A DNA stretch of 37,513 bases from an uncultured Spartobacteria bacterium (GCA_903823215.1 CAIJRY010000068.1:1-37513); one strand, 5' to 3'. Shown: positions 25,978 through 32,849, numbered from the stretch's first letter. The notes: a model not told the origin generated them from the letters alone. Numbers and translations are program-made.

Positions 25978-26490
25978 ATGAAATATCTTCTCTTCATTAT
26001 CATGCTCATCGTAGCCACAGGGCATCTTCGTGCTTCATATGTCCTCCAGTCATTTGAACAGCGTTGGCAGCATTTAGGACTGGTGGCTGTTGTCGATGTA
26101 GGACCAGTTACTGAAGTCTCTACACCTCAAGGACTAATCCTACAAAGTGCCACGGCAAAAATAATCGATTTGATTTACCGATGGGATGAGCCCGACAAAA
26201 GAATTTCTAAGGATGAAGTCATTTTATATTCTTTGATAATAAATGGATTGTCTGTCGAAGGATTGACTTTTGAGAGCGGTGGTCTACGTATAAAATCGGG
26301 AAAGGCTTTTATAATGGTTGAGCAGAAAGGATTTAATAAATTCTTTCCATCCGATCCTTGGGAGTTTCAGAGTTTGACTACGGACAAAATTCTATGGCCT
26401 GTTGGATTAAAGATTGAGGAAAAACCTTTGAAAGATGTTATTTCAGAAATTCGGACCTTCGTTGCAAAGCATAAAGATGATAAACGCTAA
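25978..26490 (+). CDS. Cassette 1: exported protein of unknown function
   Basis: The 170-residue product has a clear Sec signal peptide (MKYLLFIIMLIVATGHLRAS, likely cut after ASYV or RAS). The mature part is mixed alpha/beta without cysteines. It contains a WDEPDKRISKDEVI segment and a C-terminal helix rich in Lys. The gene is AT-rich compared with purB. It starts seven bases inside the cassette, and its TAA stop lies within the R'' box of attC1. I do not recognise a family. A periplasmic or surface location is the only thing the sequence supports. Confidence 0.75.
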   Translation: MKYLLFIIMLIVATGHLRASYVLQSFEQRWQHLGLVAVVDVGPVTEVSTPQGLILQSATAKIIDLIYRWDEPDKRISKDEVILYSLIINGLSVEGLTFESGGLRIKSGKAFIMVEQKGFNKFFPSDPWEFQSLTTDKILWPVGLKIEEKPLKDVISEIRTFVAKHKDDKR

Positions 26491-26529
26491 CCCATCACTG
26501 GAAAGAATCCTCAGTTTGAGCCGTTAGAT
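26486..26529 (+). repeat. attC site 1 (short type)
   Basis: R'' is CGCTAAC (complement of GTTAGCG at the start of cassette 1) and R' is GTTAGAT, contributed by cassette 2. The 44-bp site aligns well with attC 2 (shared CTAACCCATCACT, AATCCTCA and GCCGTTAG). It is shorter than the usual 55-140 bp and its inner stem is weak (ACTG with CAGT). Confidence 0.6.
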
Positions 26530-26545
26530 CAAATACCAACTCACT

Positions 26546-26857
26546 ATGAACCTACAAAGAATCTTAACGGAACCTCCAAAAAAACTGAGATCACCTGCAT
26601 TGTTCTACAGTGTTTTATTTTTTATACTTTTTTCTTTCGCTTTCAGCGTTTGGGTTTTTGTGACAACTCCTGCCACATATCCGCATGATCGCTACGGAAA
26701 TCTCGTGCTAAGCGTTGGGATCCTATTGAACTTTCTCGCATTTGCCGTTCGTTGGAAACCAGTAGTGACAGCGACACTTCGTATATTCAGCATTGCAATG
26801 ACATTGTTTACGTTATTTTACATATTCTATTGGTCACACATTTTGTTTCCTAGATAA
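26546..26857 (+). CDS. Cassette 2: small membrane protein
   Basis: The 103-residue product has three predicted membrane helices: LFYSVLFFILFSFAFSVWVF (about 19-38), NLVLSVGILLNFLAFAV (about 52-68) and LRIFSIAMTLFTLFYIFYW (about 78-96). The short N-terminus is basic (LTEPPKKLRS). It sits alone in its cassette, ends before attC2 and begins with an ATG 22 bases after the cassette boundary. No family is recognised. Confidence 0.7.
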   Translation: MNLQRILTEPPKKLRSPALFYSVLFFILFSFAFSVWVFVTTPATYPHDRYGNLVLSVGILLNFLAFAVRWKPVVTATLRIFSIAMTLFTLFYIFYWSHILFPR

Positions 26858-26864
26858 TCGACTT

Positions 26865-26909
26865 CCCTAACCCATCACTAGAGAAAATCCTCACTTCAAG
26901 CCGTTAGGC
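26865..26909 (+). repeat. attC site 2 (short type)
   Basis: R'' is CCCTAAC and R' is GTTAGGC (from cassette 3). The 45-bp site is a close relative of attC 1. The R'' box matches the head of its own cassette (TTAGAT) only in the core, the one exception in the array, so the cassette may have drifted. Confidence 0.6.
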
Positions 26910-26913
26910 TATT

Positions 26914-27330
26914 ATGCTTATGAAGCCATTACAAATTGCGAAAGTCATAACCATAATAATTGGATGGTTATGGTTATTGATTTTTTTGATTAATCTATTT
27001 TTTTATAAGGGGGGGTGGGACATTGCTAAAATGACGGAATATGCCAAGGGGGTTCTTTCATATCCGACACTTGGACTAACATTATTATTTATGTCACAGG
27101 TCAGAATGAAGCGCTTGTTGTGGGATATAACATTTTCCATATATGTGCTCGCATGTTTGTATCTGCTGCCGTTTCTTTTATTAACGATAAAATATATACC
27201 TGAATTAAAATTGATACCATGGTTTGCAATAATAATTATGTTGATCCCTTTCGGATGGATAATTCCGATAAGAATTGCAGAAGCAAATCCTAACCAAACG
27301 ATGCAGCGAACGCCCTTCGGTCGTCACTGA
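26914..27330 (+). CDS. Cassette 3: membrane protein with attC-encoded tail
   Basis: The 138-residue product has about four membrane helices: VITIIIGWLWLLIFLINLFF (about 11-30), VLSYPTLGLTLLFMSQV, ISIY-like ITFSIYVLACLYLLPFLLLT, and LIPWFAIIIMLIPFGWIIPI. The last residues, NQTMQRTPFGRH, are read from the attC3 sequence itself because the frame stays open into the site. This tail is therefore a by-product of the recombination site, not part of the functional fold. A second ATG two codons in (26920) is possible. No family is recognised. Confidence 0.7.
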   Translation: MLMKPLQIAKVITIIIGWLWLLIFLINLFFYKGGWDIAKMTEYAKGVLSYPTLGLTLLFMSQVRMKRLLWDITFSIYVLACLYLLPFLLLTIKYIPELKLIPWFAIIIMLIPFGWIIPIRIAEANPNQTMQRTPFGRH

Positions 27331-27345
27331 TCTTGTACGTTCGGC
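27289..27345 (+). repeat. attC site 3
   Basis: R'' is CCTAACC and R' is GTTCGGC, which comes from cassette 4. The 57-bp site shares the inner sequence CGATGCAGCGAACGCCC with sites 5 and, with two changes, 6. The two outer boxes do not match each other, as expected where two different cassettes are joined. Confidence 0.75.
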
Positions 27346-27355
27346 AGAGAAATAA

Positions 27356-27841
27356 ATGAAGAAAAAATGCCACAGGTGGGAGCCCATATCTGGAATCGTT
27401 GGCCCAGCCGCAGATATTTCTTTCTCATATGCCGGACGCGACCTGGGAACGGTAACTCTGCACTTTTCCCGCGTGAAAGGCTTGCCGTCGGAAGACTTGT
27501 CTCTTCATTTTACGCATTTAGTTGCTTTAAGGTGGGAATTGGAGTGTCCGGGATTCGATCCAACGCCAGAGAATTTACCAAAATGTATTTCACCAAAATG
27601 GAGTGGGTGGACATTCCCTCTACTGGAAATAGAAAATTCCTCATGGTTGGATCAGTATGCTCCGACTTACATTCATCCTAATGGGCCATCGCTCTCGCAC
27701 TTCCTGTTAGTTTCCATGAATGATCTTGTTCAGATTATTGCCTGCTCGGATGTTAAGTCAGAGTGGGTTGCTCCTCTAGAGGATACAACAAAGAACGCCG
27801 AACCAGCGCATTCAGCCAACCCGCGAAACGCGGGTGGCTGA
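27356..27841 (+). CDS. Cassette 4: soluble protein of unknown function
   Basis: The 161-residue product has no signal peptide or membrane helix. It begins with a basic patch (MKKKCHRWEP) and contains LHFTHLVALRWELECPGFDP and a Trp-rich segment (PKWSGWTFPLLEIENSSWL). A hydrophobic strand precedes the end (LSHFLLVSMNDLVQIIAC). It is acidic to neutral overall. The last 15 residues (NAEPAHSANPRNAGG) are read from attC4. Its size and single-domain look would suit a cassette-borne accessory factor. No family is recognised, and immunity- or defence-related roles would be guesses. Confidence 0.65.
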   Translation: MKKKCHRWEPISGIVGPAADISFSYAGRDLGTVTLHFSRVKGLPSEDLSLHFTHLVALRWELECPGFDPTPENLPKCISPKWSGWTFPLLEIENSSWLDQYAPTYIHPNGPSLSHFLLVSMNDLVQIIACSDVKSEWVAPLEDTTKNAEPAHSANPRNAGG

Positions 27842-27856
27842 TGCGGGACGTTCGGC
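27797..27856 (+). repeat. attC site 4 (canonical hairpin)
   Basis: R'' is GCCGAAC and R' is GTTCGGC. Inside, bases 27807-27825 pair with 27829-27845 around an AAA loop. The left arm is 19 bases and the right arm 17, leaving one T and one A unpaired on the left arm, like the extrahelical bases that give attC sites their polarity. This is the most diagnostic site of the array. Confidence 0.85.
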
Positions 27857-27864
27857 CCCAAGCT

Positions 27865-28559
27865 ATGAGTGAATTTCGTGTCAAACTTCGAAGACGAAAT
27901 ATTCCTGATGAGGAATTGCTCGCTGACATGCAGCGCGTTGCCAGTCATCTCAGCAAGAAATCACTAACAAGAGTCGAATACGATGCGAATGGTGATTTCG
28001 GAGCGACTACAGTTTTGCGGAAATTCAAATATGGAATCTTGCAGTTGAGGCGGCTGGGCTGGGAGCTCCTTATCGACAAGACATCCCCGATGCCGAGTTG
28101 TTTGAGAACATTGCAGCAGTTTGGACACGCCTTGGAAACCAGCCCGTTGGCCGTCAAATAGACAAAACGATCGGCCTATCCAAATTCGCGCTCGGCACCT
28201 ATGAGAAGAGATTTGGTTCGTGGAACAAAGCGCTCCTCGCATTTCAGGAATTCATCAAAACCGGAATTGTTGATCAACTACCCGCGCCCGAGACTACGGT
28301 GCTCCAGTCTCGAAGGACAAAGCGGAAGATCAATTGGCGGCTGAGAGCCCAAGTGCTGATCCGAGACAACTGCATTTGCCAGATGTGCGGTGCAAGTCCA
28401 GCAAAGGATCCAAGCGTGAATCTTCATGCAGACCATATCAAGCCATGGTCTAAAGGTGGTGAAACAGTGCTGGAAAACCTAAAAACTCTCTGTTCAACGT
28501 GCAATATCGGAAAGAGCGACATTGACGACGTTCTCGAACCGCACAGTGTTTCGGGATGA
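27865..28559 (+). pseudogene. Cassette 5: HNH endonuclease gene broken by a single-base frameshift
   Basis: Reading from the ATG at 27865 gives MSEFRVKLRRRNIPDEELLA and on to TVLRKF near 28026. The homologous continuation is in another frame from TGG at 28032 (WNLAVEAAGLGAPY, then IPDAELFENIAAVW) to the stop at 28559. One missing base near 28027-28032 explains this. Joined, the protein would be about 231 residues. It would have two helical HNH-associated repeats (IPDEELLADMQRVASHL and IPDAELFENIAAVWTRL) and then an HNH nuclease domain with CQMC, LHADHIKPWSKGG and LCSTCNIGKSD, that is, two CxxC zinc knuckles around the His-Asp-His core. It could be a true pseudogene or a sequencing error. Confidence 0.8.
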
Positions 28560-28571
28560 ACCAGGAAGCAG

Positions 28572-28629
28572 GCCGAACCAAGCGATGCAGCGAACGCCCT
28601 ACGGTCGTCGCTGATCTTATACGTTAGGC
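28572..28629 (+). repeat. attC site 5
   Basis: R'' is GCCGAAC, complementary to the TTCGGC that starts cassette 5; R' is GTTAGGC, from cassette 6. CAGCGAACG (28588-28596) pairs with CGTCGCTG (28606-28613) leaving one extra A on the left arm. It is 58 bp long and close in sequence to sites 3 and 6. Confidence 0.8.
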
Positions 28630-28638
28630 AAAATACAT

Positions 28639-28884
28639 ATGAACGATTCATCCAGCCCGCGATCTTGCATATGGCCAGTCATGTCCCTGATTCTATTTCT
28701 AGTGGGAGTTAGTTTACTGCGAAGCGCTTATATTGCACAGATGATGCACACAGATATTCCGGCAACATGGAAAGATCCTCCAATGCAGCCAATTCTTGGA
28801 TTTATTACTGGATTTTTTATTTGCGCCATCTCTTTGGTATTGTTTTTTAGGTGGCGTTATTTAAATCGAAATCCAAATGAATAA
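28639..28884 (+). CDS. Cassette 6: small membrane protein
   Basis: The 81-residue product has two predicted helices: CIWPVMSLILFLVGVSLLRS (about 10-29) and ILGFITGFFICAISLVLFFR (about 52-71), joined by a loop with HTDIPATWKDPP. The C-terminus is polar (YLNRNPNE). The start ATG is 15 bases after the cassette boundary and the stop ends one base before attC6. No family is recognised. Confidence 0.68.
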   Translation: MNDSSSPRSCIWPVMSLILFLVGVSLLRSAYIAQMMHTDIPATWKDPPMQPILGFITGFFICAISLVLFFRWRYLNRNPNE

Positions 28885-28942
28885 GCCTAACCAAGCGATG
28901 CTGCGAACACCCTCCGGTCGTCGCTGATCTTATACGTTAAGC
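28885..28942 (+). repeat. attC site 6, right end of the array
   Basis: R'' is GCCTAAC, the complement of the TTAGGC that starts cassette 6; R' is GTTAAGC. It is 58 bp, a sequence relative of sites 3 and 5. No further R'' box is seen before the aldo/keto reductase gene, so this is the last recognisable site. Confidence 0.75.
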
Positions 28943-29023
28943 TTTCTTATGTGATACTCTGTCTTCGCATTGATCACACAATCAAAGTTCCAGTTTGAAC
29001 CCGAGGAGAGCCTCATGTTGCCA

Positions 29024-29053
29024 CTGACTTCTGACTCCTCTGACGTCTGATTT
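29024..29053. repeat. Heptamer tract (CTGACTT type)
   Basis: Four heptamers, CTGACTT, CTGACTC, CTGACGT and CTGATTT, follow each other with a two-base interruption, in the spacer between the array and the aldo/keto reductase gene. The period matches the AAATGAA tract at 94-121, although the word differs. Confidence 0.5.
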
Positions 29054-29090
29054 CTAAATCCTCACTACCCTTCCCCACCCTCCTAACTTC

Positions 29091-30080
29091 CTAGCCCGCT
29101 ACGAATTTCATCGCCGCCGTCGGATAGCGGTCTCCATGGAAGGTTCCTTCAGGGAAGGCCGTATCGAGCAGGGCGATGTCGGCGGGACTCAGACGGACAT
29201 TCAGTGCCCCGAGGTTTTCTTTCAGCCTCGTACTGTTGCTGGTGCCGATCAGGGGCACAATATCATCCCCCTGCGCCAGAACCCAGGCGATGGCGAGCTG
29301 GGCGGGCGTGCAGCCCTTGGATTCCGCGATGTCGGCCAGCGTCTCCACAAGCTGTAAATTGGCCTGCAAATTCGCAGCCATGTAGCGGGGCGTAATGGAT
29401 CGAAAGTCGCCTCTCTCGAATTTTCCATCCAATTTTCCCGAGAGGAGCCCCCGCGAGAGGGCACCATAAGCCACGATGCCGACTCCGAGTTCGCGGGCAA
29501 CCGAGAGGATTTCCCCTTCGATGAAGCGGGTGGAGAGCGAATATTCTATCTCCAGTGCGGTGACGGGATGGACGGCATGGGCGCGGCGCAGGATGTCGGG
29601 AGTCACTTCCGAGAGTCCGAGGTATTTCACCTTTCCCTCCCTGATAAGCTGGGCGATAGAACCCACTGTCTCCTCAATAGGCACATCGTGGTCGAGGCGA
29701 GCCGGTTGGTAGAGGTCGATATGATCCACTCCAAGTCGCTGGAGGGAGTAGGCACAGAAGTTTTTGACCGCGGCAGGCCGGCAGTCGTGGCCAAGCCAAA
29801 GTCCCTTGGGATCACGGAGCGCCCCGAATTTCACACTGAGGACGACCTGATCGCGACGACCTGCGATGGCACGGCCTACGAGCATCTCATTGTGGCCCAT
29901 GCCATAGAAATCCCCCGTGTTGATGAGATTGATCCCGGCGTCAAGTGCAGCCCTGATCGTCGCTTCCCCCCCAGCATCGTCCTTGCGGGCACTCGTGGCG
30001 TAGATGTCAGAAATACCCATGGCCCCGAAGCCGACTTCGGAAACCTCTGGACCGTTCTTACCGAGCAGATGCGTCTTCAT
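29091..30080 (-). CDS. Aldo/keto reductase
   Basis: This 329-residue NADPH-dependent oxidoreductase has the TIM-barrel motifs in order: VGFGAMGISDIY, INLINTGDFYGMGHNEMLVG (catalytic Asp and Tyr), QVVLSVKFGAL (catalytic Lys) and DHIDLYQPARLD. The last stands where many relatives have a histidine; the QPAR form is a known variant. VPLIGTSNSTRLKENLGAL binds the cofactor phosphate. The start is the ATG at 30080; a TTG at 30119 would add 13 residues. It diverges from nuoH across 109 bp. The substrate cannot be told from sequence. Confidence 0.92.
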   Translation of the reverse strand: MKTHLLGKNGPEVSEVGFGAMGISDIYATSARKDDAGGEATIRAALDAGINLINTGDFYGMGHNEMLVGRAIAGRRDQVVLSVKFGALRDPKGLWLGHDCRPAAVKNFCAYSLQRLGVDHIDLYQPARLDHDVPIEETVGSIAQLIREGKVKYLGLSEVTPDILRRAHAVHPVTALEIEYSLSTRFIEGEILSVARELGVGIVAYGALSRGLLSGKLDGKFERGDFRSITPRYMAANLQANLQLVETLADIAESKGCTPAQLAIAWVLAQGDDIVPLIGTSNSTRLKENLGALNVRLSPADIALLDTAFPEGTFHGDRYPTAAMKFVAG

Positions 30081-30189
30081 GACAGTCCCACCGTGGCGCA
30101 AGGAATGAAAGAACTGCAAGGAGGAAAGGGTTTCCTAAGATTTTTCTCTCTTGTGTCTGGACAGTAGAATCGCCGGAAGATAAATATCC

Positions 30190-31401
30190 ATGCTTCGATT
30201 CCGATTCATGGACACCGCCCTGATCCTCAATTTTCTAACAACCCCATGGGTGTTCCTTATCTGGACGACCATCGTCAAGGCCTCCGTACTGCTCAGCATC
30301 GTCCTTGGGCTTGTCTCTCTAACGGTCTATGCCGAACGCCGCGTGAGTGCCCTGATTCAGGATCGTGTCGGCCCAAACCGCGTCGGCATCCCGATGACTC
30401 TCCTTGGCGGCAAGAAGGACATCTTCCTCTGGGGTCTCGGTCAGATGATCGCCGATCCGGTGAAGCTTCTGCTCAAAGAAAATTTCCAACCAGCCTCTGT
30501 CAACGGCTTTTACTACTGGCTTGCACCGAAGCTGGTGATGATTCCGCCCATTCTGGTGCTCGCGGTTCTTCCCTTTGGAAGTTCAATCCTCGGGGTTCAG
30601 ATGACCATCGCCGATGTGAATATCGGAGTGCTCTATATTTTCGCCATCTCCTCGCTGAGCGTCTATGGTATCACGCTGGCCGGCTGGGCCTCCAACTCGA
30701 AGTTCCCCTTCCTGGGAGGTATCCGCTCCTCCTCGCAGATGATTTCCTACGAACTTTCCCTTGGGCTTTCCGTCGTGCCGGTGCTCATGATCTGCGGTTC
30801 GATCAATCTCAATGACATCGTGGACTGGCAGGTGAAGAATGGCTGGCTGGTAGCTCCTTACTGGCCTCAGGGATTCTCGATCTCATCCTTGCTCCATCCC
30901 GACCAACTGCTCCACGCTTTTGTCGCCGGGTTCAGCTGGCAGCGTATCGCCCTCTGGATTCCTCTGCTTATCTCATTTGTCATTTTTCTCGTCTCGATCT
31001 TTGCCGAAACAAACCGTCTTCCGTTCGATCTTCCCGAAGCGGAGCAAGAGCTGGTCGGCGGCTATCACACGGAATATGGCTCGATGAACTTCGCTCTCTT
31101 TTTCCTCGGTGAATATGCAGCCATGATCGCCGGATCGGGTGCTGTGGTCTCCCTCTTCCTTGGCGGATGGAGCTTTCCGCTGATCCCGGACGGATCGCAT
31201 GGCGTCCTCTGGGGCCTCGTCAACATCGGTGTCTTCTTTGCAAAGATCTGCGCGCTGCTCCTGTTCTTCATCTGGGTTCGCTGGACAATTCCCCGTTTCC
31301 GCTATGATCAGCTGATGAAACTGGGATGGCTCGGTTTCTTTCCCATCGCTCTGGCCAATATCTTCGTCACCGCCCTGATTCTCGCGTACATCAAGCACTA
31401 A
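30190..31401 (+). CDS. nuoH: NADH-quinone oxidoreductase subunit H
   Basis: NuoH lies at the junction of the membrane and peripheral arms of respiratory complex I and forms much of the quinone channel. The 403-residue protein has about eight or nine helices. The VYAERRVSALIQDRVGPNRVG loop is conserved, and the ETNRLPFDLPEAEQELVGGY stretch holds acidic residues at the quinone site and is followed by HTEYGSMNFALFF. It is longer than the E. coli protein (325), with extra sequence around WLVAPYWPQGFSISSLLHPDQ. The ATG at 30190 has a GGAAG upstream; an in-frame ATG at 30208 is possible. It begins the visible nuo run. Confidence 0.95.
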   Translation: MLRFRFMDTALILNFLTTPWVFLIWTTIVKASVLLSIVLGLVSLTVYAERRVSALIQDRVGPNRVGIPMTLLGGKKDIFLWGLGQMIADPVKLLLKENFQPASVNGFYYWLAPKLVMIPPILVLAVLPFGSSILGVQMTIADVNIGVLYIFAISSLSVYGITLAGWASNSKFPFLGGIRSSSQMISYELSLGLSVVPVLMICGSINLNDIVDWQVKNGWLVAPYWPQGFSISSLLHPDQLLHAFVAGFSWQRIALWIPLLISFVIFLVSIFAETNRLPFDLPEAEQELVGGYHTEYGSMNFALFFLGEYAAMIAGSGAVVSLFLGGWSFPLIPDGSHGVLWGLVNIGVFFAKICALLLFFIWVRWTIPRFRYDQLMKLGWLGFFPIALANIFVTALILAYIKH

Positions 31402-31428
31402 TCATGAACATGATTGTTCACTAATCCT

Positions 31429-31959
31429 ATGGCACTCGTCGTCAAGCGCCCAAAACTCTCACTGGCCGAGAAATTCTATCTGCCAGCTTTGCTCTCTGGT
31501 CTGGTCATCACCTGGAATCACCTCAAACGGGCAATCTTCAACAAGGGGATCGTGACCATGCAGTATCCAGAGCAGAAATGGGATGCGAACCTTCCCGACT
31601 GGTATCGCGGAGCACCGACGCTCGTAAGCGACGAACACGGAAAGGATCGCTGCGTGGCCTGCCAGCTCTGCGAGTTCATCTGCCCTCCCCGCGCCATCAC
31701 CATCATACCAATGGAGATCCCAAGCGATGACAGGTGGAAAAAAGTCGAGAAGCGACCCGAGGAGTTCGACATCGACATGACCCGATGCATCTACTGCGGC
31801 CTCTGCGAGGAGGTCTGTCCCGAGCAGGCGATTTACCTCCGCAAGGATTACTCGATCACCGGCCTGAACCGCGCGGCAATGGTGCACGACAAAAAGACGC
31901 TCTACAAACTCGGCGGCGTCCGCACGGGCCTCGTCTTTAAATGGAACGAACTGAAATAG
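31429..31959 (+). CDS. nuoI: NADH-quinone oxidoreductase subunit I
   Basis: This 176-residue subunit carries two 4Fe-4S clusters (N6a and N6b) that pass electrons toward quinone. The ligand motifs are CVACQLCEFICP (C75, C78, C81, C85) and CIYCGLCEEVCP (C120, C123, C126, C130). The N-terminal helix segment (LPALLSGLVITWNHLKRAIF) contacts the membrane arm. The ATG at 31429 is chosen over a TTG 15 bases upstream. The order nuoH-I-J-K follows the standard operon. Confidence 0.95.
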   Translation: MALVVKRPKLSLAEKFYLPALLSGLVITWNHLKRAIFNKGIVTMQYPEQKWDANLPDWYRGAPTLVSDEHGKDRCVACQLCEFICPPRAITIIPMEIPSDDRWKKVEKRPEEFDIDMTRCIYCGLCEEVCPEQAIYLRKDYSITGLNRAAMVHDKKTLYKLGGVRTGLVFKWNELK

Positions 31960-32009
31960 CTGTGCTCAAAAAGCTGAACTTCTGAATCCTTAATCTTACT
32001 CTCCGCATC

Positions 32010-32513
32010 ATGCTCTCCGCCGCTTTCTGGTTCTTTGCCACGCTAATGATCGCCTTCGGTCTGGGTGTCGTGCTTCTGCGCAATCCGGTCTCCTGTGCCA
32101 TGAGCCTGGTGATGTCCTTTATCTGTCTGGCGGCCCTCTTTGTGACACTTGATGCCTGTTTCATCGGCATCATTCAGGTGCTGGTCTATGCCGGAGCTGT
32201 GATGGTTCTCTTTCTCTTCATCATCATGCTGCTGGATCTCCGCAGCGAGGAGAGCCGTCGTCTGAATGTGGGAGCCACGATCGGAGGCGTGCTCGTTGTC
32301 AGTATTTTCATCTCTCTCTTGATCAAGGTCGTCTCCTCTTCTCCCGTTTTTTCTCAGACCCTGCCAGCTCTCATCGGCCCTCAGCAAAGCGATGTGAAGC
32401 TCGTCGGTATGACCCTTTTTCGCTACTTCGGACTCCCTTTTGAGGTCGTCGGCGTCCTCCTCCTGGTGGCCACTGTCGGGGTAATCGTCCTCAGTCGAAA
32501 ATCCCTGCGTTAA
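32010..32513 (+). CDS. nuoJ: NADH-quinone oxidoreductase subunit J
   Basis: This 167-residue membrane subunit has five predicted helices, starting [20 protein letters not shown]. The conserved third helix, [20 protein letters not shown], contains the glycine pi-bulge segment that takes part in coupling. The ligand-free loop after helix 3 ([10 protein letters not shown]) is on the cytoplasmic side. It is seven bases upstream of nuoK. Confidence 0.94.
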   Translation: MLSAAFWFFATLMIAFGLGVVLLRNPVSCAMSLVMSFICLAALFVTLDACFIGIIQVLVYAGAVMVLFLFIIMLLDLRSEESRRLNVGATIGGVLVVSIFISLLIKVVSSSPVFSQTLPALIGPQQSDVKLVGMTLFRYFGLPFEVVGVLLLVATVGVIVLSRKSLR

Positions 32514-32520
32514 CTTTCCC

Positions 32521-32838
32521 ATGCCGACACTTGCCAATTATCTTCTCGCCAGCGGCATCCTCTTCGCCATCGGACTCGGTGGAGTGATGCTCCGCCGTAG
32601 CATCATCATCATCTTCATGAGTCTGGAAATGATGCTTAGTGCGGCAAACCTCTCTCTAGTTGCCTTTTCCCGTTACGGATTGGTCTCCGGTCATCAGAAT
32701 TATAATGCCCAGGTGCTGGTATTCTTCATCATCACGGTCGCAGCGGCAGAAGTGGCTGTGGGACTGGCCATTATCGTCTCGCTCTACAGAGCACGCCAGA
32801 CAACCCATGTCGAGGATCTCGACACTTTGAAATTCTGA
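32521..32838 (+). CDS. nuoK: NADH-quinone oxidoreductase subunit K
   Basis: This 105-residue subunit has three helices: [41 protein letters not shown] with the conserved membrane glutamate, and [19 protein letters not shown] with the second glutamate. Both acidic residues belong to the proton path. Length matches the family (about 100). Confidence 0.95.
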   Translation: MPTLANYLLASGILFAIGLGGVMLRRSIIIIFMSLEMMLSAANLSLVAFSRYGLVSGHQNYNAQVLVFFIITVAAAEVAVGLAIIVSLYRARQTTHVEDLDTLKF

Positions 32839-32849
32839 TTTATTCCATC

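Larger units (their letters stand above)
25971..28942 (+). mobile_element. Integron-type gene cassette array without an integrase in the window (CALIN-like)
   Basis: Six consecutive units each hold one plus-strand gene starting 7-22 bp after the unit begins and an attC-like site at the end. Recombination points, taken between G and TT of GTTRRRY, give cassettes 25971-26523, 26524-26903, 26904-27339, 27340-27850, 27851-28623 and 28624-28936. In cassettes 1, 4, 5 and 6 the first 6-7 bases are the exact complement of that cassette's own R'' box; cassette 3 matches except for its outermost base and cassette 2 only in its core. The region is visibly AT-richer than its flanks. No integrase (intI) gene and no clear attI lie in the window, so it may be the distal part of a chromosomal integron or an isolated cluster. 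Confidence 0.82.

Noticed and set aside
28020-28040. Programmed -1 frameshift in the HNH gene
   Set aside because: No canonical slippery heptamer or following structure is visible at the frame change; a simple one-base deletion or sequence error explains it better.
27763-28161. Longer start for the cassette 5 gene, reading through attC4 from 27763
   Set aside because: The first 34 codons lie in cassette 4 and attC4; the ATG at 27865 is 14 bases into the cassette, as for its neighbours.
25971-28942. CRISPR array
   Set aside because: The repeats are 44-60 bp, spaced by 300-700 bp coding units, and differ from one another; no short regular spacers are present.
25867-29090. Insertion sequence or prophage
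   Set aside because: No transposase, integrase or phage structural gene and no terminal inverted repeats with target duplication were seen.
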